Shown here: piece after piece, positions 59,956 to 64,000 of the stretch | Numbering within the stretch: the stretch's first letter is position 1 | Layout: each line of letters starts with the position of its first letter | Assembly (NCBI GenBank): GCA_963691655.1 | Contig: OY829326.1 | Coordinates: 42,683,989-42,747,988, forward strand | Reading direction: 5' to 3' | Origin: Toxonevra muliebris | Lineage: Eukaryota > Arthropoda > Insecta > Diptera > Pallopteridae | Length of the DNA: 64,000 nucleotides | The notes under the pieces: model-generated | What the model saw: the letters and a program-made list of their open reading frames with translations, nothing else | Database searches by the model: none | What the model was told of the DNA's origin: nothing | Program-made: the position numbers and the translations under genes

Positions 59956-60042
59956 ATGAACATATCGTTTGAAAACTATCTGCAACTACTTATGCTGCTA
60001 CGCAGATACAATTTCATTGAGTTCAAGATAGTGAATACTTAA
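59956..60042 (+). CDS. Upstream ORF, 28 aa
   Basis: ATG in a strong fly start context (AAAAAATGA), 28 codons to TAA, encoding MNISFENYLQLLMLLRRYNF and eight more. It ends 119 bases before the ATG at 60162 and is in a different frame. It could reduce translation of the main ORF if it lies in the 5' leader. It could equally be a chance ORF; the peptide is not recognised. Confidence 0.35.
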   Translation: MNISFENYLQLLMLLRRYNFIEFKIVNT

Positions 60043-60161
60043 AAGGCTAAACAGATAAACAGAAAACAGAGAAAAGAAACTTATATATATAAGTCAAGCA
60101 TTAAACTTTCGAAAGTGATAAACGATCAACCACGTGTGGAAATTTCTTCAACAGCGATATT

Positions 60162-60524
60162 ATGTCGTCGCAAACGAGTGCGTGCACTGGATTCTTCCAG
60201 GAACACGCCAACAGTGCGCTCAACCAATACTTTCAACATTTGAACAGCTCAAGTGCAGCCAACAACAACAATTCAAATATTGGTAGCAATAACAGCGATA
60301 GCGGTAATGATGGCAGTGTCACCAGTTCAACGCATGAGAATAATAATCGCAGTAGTGTGAGCAGCATTGATTCTAATAAGTCGGTAAATGGAAATGGAAG
60401 CAACAATATTAGCAACAGCAACAACAACAACAATAATAATAGCAGCAACACACAGCAATGGAATAATATGCAGCAGCAACAACATCATCAACAGCAGCAC
60501 CAGCAACAACACATGCATCAGCAA

Positions 60525-60562
<38 letters not shown>

Positions 60563-60665
60563 TCAACAACAACAGCATAATAATCATCATCAGCAGCAAC
60601 AGCATCATCAACAGCAGCAGCAGCAGCAACATCATCAGCATCATCATAATCACCATCATCAACAA

Positions 60666-60696
<31 letters not shown>

Positions 60697-61209
60697 CACA
60701 GCAGCAGCAATCGCAACAGCCACAGCATCATCATTCGTCCTCCGCACACTCTAGCCAACAACAGCAACAACAACAGCAGCAGCAGCAGCAGCAACAACAG
60801 CAGCAGCAACAACTATCAGCATTAAGCCAATCATTATCACAAAATGTCTCCTCTTCCTCATCATCATCGTCATCTTCTTGCTCGAATGTTGCCGCCAATA
60901 CACATTCAATTTTCGGTAGCGGTAATTTTCATTATAATTCCAATAAATCCTGGAGTATTCCCACCTTATCGTGTTATCAGCGTCTGTACAATGAAAATGC
61001 CCATCATTATCAACGCAACTTTAGTAACTCCTCCACAGAAACATCATCAGCAGCGGCAGCGGCACAAAATATTTGCCAGAATAATGCAGCGGCGGCTGCA
61101 GCTGCATCCGTGCAACATGTTGCAAATGCAGTAGCCGCTGCTGTCATCGCCAATGAGCAATCGCATTTGAATAGTTTGAAAGCTCGATTTCAACCATCAT
61201 CGAATTCAG
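60162..61209 (+). CDS. 5' coding exon of a Gln/Asn/His-rich protein
   Basis: ATG at 60162 opens about 349 codons, continuing across a likely splice donor CAG/GTTCGT (exon end 61209); if unspliced, a TAG follows at 61215-61217 giving 351 residues. Order: a complex start (TGFFQEHANSALNQYFQHLN), an Asn/Ser/Gly-rich part (about 29-95), Gln/His opa tracts (about 100-222), a Ser run, then a less repetitive segment SIFGSGNFHYNSNKSWSIPT and LSCYQRLYNENAHHYQRNF, Ala tracts, and LNSLKARFQPSS. No folded domain is visible. Such N-termini are typical of fly transcription or RNA-binding regulators, with the domain in later exons outside the window. The gene is not identified. The start context (TATTATG) is weak. 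Confidence 0.85.
60468..60828. repeat. opa-type CAG/CAA repeat
   Basis: About 120 codons of mixed CAG, CAA and CAT coding for Gln and His within the exon at 60162. Codons are mixed rather than pure, which limits slippage. The opposite-strand and shifted-frame Leu-, Ala- and Ser-rich open frames over this region are shadows of it. Confidence 0.95.
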
Positions 61210-61217
61210 GTTCGTAG

Positions 61218-62685
61218 TTGATACTCACTACACTGTTTCGCTTTGAGTTACATATGCATGTAGATTAAGTTAACCAAGTACAAATGAAATTGGTTCCATG
61301 TTGAAATGAAGTACCGAAGCGGACTTCTGGGCTTATCAAAAACTTTCGATTCGACTTTTTGAACTTTTGAAAACTAAGTGCCTAAGTTCATTGTAGTTTG
61401 ACTAGAAGACGTTTCAATATTGTAAATAAACTAGAAATATGGTTGCCTGGTTTTCAAATAATTCAGTTTCTTATCAGACCTCTCAACATTACCAACATTT
61501 TTGCGCGACTGTAGTTATAAACTTGATTATAAAGTAAACAGCTGATGTCATCATCATTATCATTTGTATTTGAAGTAGTCGTAGAAAAAAGCTCGATCGT
61601 TCAACACAATAGAAAAGCTTTTTTCTACACACGTGATCGCGAATGTCTTTGTCGTCCCTTTAAATAGAAAATTATTTCTATTAATTCTCCATACTATAAC
61701 AAAGTACAATTGCCCAATGTAAATATGTGCTTAGAGATAGTGTAAAATCAACAATAAACATAAAAAGTAATAATTTTACATTAGCCCACCAAAGTGTTAG
61801 AGCTACACGCGATAAACGTATGCGTAAGTGCATTTCTGAAGTTTCTGAATTCATTTCAAGTTTTGTTTTTTTGTTTTTGTTGTTCTGTTTGCATTTAAAA
61901 CATGCAATTTTCTAGTCGTACGTGCTCGATGTGTATTTGTGAAAGATAAACAAAATAAATTTAATTGCGCAAATTAAAAATTGTATATGTAAATATTGCA
62001 GGTAGGTATATGTTTAAAAGGTTAATACATTTATTATTGCCTAGTTAGGCATCAGACACTCTGCTATGAGAAATAAATCATTATTGAAATTTTCGTTTAA
62101 TTGAACTGAACTCAGCGGTGGGGTGAATTAAATTTGAACATTTTGTTACTATATGTAAAGTTATTTGATTTAACCTCAAAAATATCTTTAACTTCAGCAC
62201 AGTTTTGGGCAATGGATCATAGAGGCTCTTGGACAATCTCTATATAAAATTGTTTCCATATGAATGAATAACCTTTTTACAATGCTCACTATTATTAATA
62301 CGAATTATTGGCTAATTTGGAATCACGGCACCCAACGTAAGAAATCATCATCATTACTCAATTTTGGATAATCGTGGTTTATTTGTGGTTGCCTTAACCA
62401 TGAGAGAGAACTGCATTTTTTTAATATTAAGATTTCTGTTCTACTTCTAATTTCTATAGTAAATATATTTTAAAAACACCAACTGTTAATTTAAGTATGT
62501 AATAACTTAATAAAGGTTACCAAATATAAAACAGTTGGAAATAAGTTTCAGACTCTGAAATAAGTTCACATACATACAAACAAACATCTGAAAAAGTATA
62601 TTTTAATAATATTATAATTTGTATTGAAATTCTTAGTGCATTTCGGTTTTTAGATTTTTTTCTGCCAAGTAAAAAAATTTATTTC
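61218..62685 (+). other. Probable intron start or downstream DNA
   Basis: AT-rich DNA after the likely splice donor. No further coding exon is recognised. The open frame at 61727-61915 has no domain. Confidence 0.45.
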
Positions 62686-62836
62686 ACAGCCGCCCGCAAA
62701 ATTTTCCCATGGGGGGAGGTTTTGAAAAAAAAAATTAGTTTTTCCTTTATTGATAATGCTTTGATGATAGAAATTTATATAAAAAAAAAAACAAATTAAT
62801 GAACTTCAAGTTCTAACACCCTTGCGGGCGGCGCTG
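62686..62836. mobile_element. Short inverted-repeat element
   Basis: Left CACAGCCGCCCGCAAA and right TTGCGGGCGGCGCTGG are inverse apart from small gaps, 151 bp overall. A G run (GGGGGGAGG) follows the left arm, as in the candidate at 21643. GC-rich ends in AT-rich surroundings suggest a small MITE. No certain TSD. Confidence 0.5.
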
Positions 62837-64000
62837 GTTTGACATTTACCTAATTGTGTTGCTGTTGGTTGATGATAATGAAATTACAGAAATTTAAAAA
62901 AAAAGCAAACATCGATAATGTATAAAGTCACAATGACTTCCTCACTCGCTGGCTGTTTGACTGACTGTCAACATCTGCTGAAAGGATTTATACAAAAAAA
63001 AAAAAAAAAAAAAATATTCAAAAAAGCACATCGTCCTTACCTTCGCTAGCGAACTAATGTTGCAAAAATTTTTGTTAATGCAAATGTGCAAAATGCATTT
63101 TGTGTTAGCTTACACTTTTTTGTGTGATTACTTGTTTCGATTTGGTTTGGTTTGGTTTTCCATTCATTTGTTTTTTTTTTTTGGTTTTTGTTGCTATTAT
63201 TTTTGTCGTTTTTTTTTTCTATTCTACTCATGTGTATTCATATGATTTGAGCTGAAAAATGCATCAATATGATTAGTTACTTTTCAAAATTGAATCACGG
63301 TTTGGTTTATAAATGCGCGAAATTTTTGTAAATAAATTTTTCTCTCTCTCTCTCTCTCTCTCACTCTCTCTTTTCTTGATAGTTTTTGTTGTGAAGCATT
63401 TCTCTTAATTAGAAGTAATGTGTTGTAAATATTTATTTATATTGTATAAAAAATGTAAGAAGGTATATAATTTTGGCATTGACTCTGGCGTAAAGAATTT
63501 TTCATTTGAACTCTGAGGAGCCTATCTTTTTTTTTTTCTATTCATGGCAGCAGTCAGTTGTTAACTTTGTACCTTGTACCTATATACAGTAACTAACAAA
63601 ATTGAGCAAATAAAGGGGAATTTTTGGGACATGAAAAATAGCCCAAAATGGCATCAAATTAAAAAGTATCAGCATAATTAAGTTTCTACACATCCAGATG
63701 AACAAATATAGAAAAAATTTTTTGATATCAAACAATATCTTCAGGTTCAAAAAGGGTTTGAAAAGTATCGAAATTTCGACAATAAATTATGATATTTCAA
63801 AATTTTTTGCCAAAAATTTTTTTAAATCAGATAATATCTTTAGGTTAAAAAATAGTCCAAAAATGATTTCTAAAAATTTTGTTTTTCTAATTCCACAGCA
63901 CTGTTATTGCTCCTTGCATGTAAATACAAATACAATGCAAAAACAATTTTCGAAATCGGATAATGTTTATTGGTGACACAAGAGGTTCAAAGCTTAGAAA
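62837..64000. other. AT-rich non-coding DNA
   Basis: No supported exon. A run at about 62994-63014 and a (TC)n run at 63341-63371. Open frames at 63046-63245 and 63698-63976 are low complexity. Confidence 0.45.
63341..63371. repeat. (TC)n microsatellite
   Basis: About fifteen TC units with one CA interruption near the end. Confidence 0.9.

Noticed and set aside
60233..60825. Leu-, Ala/Val- and Ser-rich open frames opposite or shifted to the polyQ region
   Set aside because: They are translations of the same CAG/CAA repeat in other frames; the 60162 frame has the non-repetitive flanks and the long ATG-led frame.
1..64000. CRISPR arrays, bacterial operons, phage or plasmid features
   Set aside because: None seen; the sequence is insect nuclear DNA in composition and content.

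Overview
The window is AT-rich insect DNA that reads as a euchromatic stretch of a higher fly (Brachycera). Supporting this are opa-type (CAG/CAA) glutamine repeats, a Drosophila-type Inr+DPE core promoter match, long A/T homopolymers, mariner, Tc1, LOA and Jockey type transposons, and tRNA-derived SINEs. No species is assigned. There is no operon-like organisation and almost no coding sequence. The one convincing host gene piece is a 5' coding exon near the right end (60162-61209). It encodes a low-complexity Asn/Gln/His/Ser-rich N-terminus typical of developmental regulators. It has an upstream short ORF (59956-60042) and a perfect Inr with correctly spaced DPE 1.36 kb upstream (58800-58833). 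Most of the window is probably regulatory, intronic or intergenic DNA around this gene.

The rest is a layered transposon record. Region 1-9 kb: a pogo/Tigger-like MITE with TA target duplication (TSD), a decayed Tc1 transposase, two copies of a TTAA-flanked MITE, a SINE relic and a Jockey ORF2 tail. Region 11-19 kb: a very decayed LOA-clade LINE, a 910-bp TIR element carrying a tiny intact cysteine-rich ORF, a degenerate minisatellite and one arm of a foldback element. Region 19-31 kb: a dimeric tRNA SINE with perfect TSD, a direct duplication, a complete foldback element, a TTAA element, and the same minisatellite in opposite orientation. Region 32-37 kb: a 5'-truncated LOA element (RT thumb plus RNase H), then an 812-bp internally deleted DD34D mariner with both ITRs and TA TSDs. 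Region 38-47 kb: a hammerhead ribozyme-like motif, an RNase H relic, a second dimeric SINE, a Tc1 end, and the 5' part (ORF1/DUF4780-like) of a LOA-type element. Region 50-57 kb: a hAT element with perfect 8-bp TSD, two nested TTAA elements, and a 500-bp foldback MITE.

Most informative for follow-up are the type I hammerhead-like motif at 39364-39412, the dimeric SINE family (two near-identical 424-bp insertions), the TIR element with an intact 48-codon CxxH/CxxC ORF, the several TTAA-flanked non-autonomous families, and the Inr+DPE promoter candidate. All family calls come from reading sequence and translation by eye. No database search was possible.
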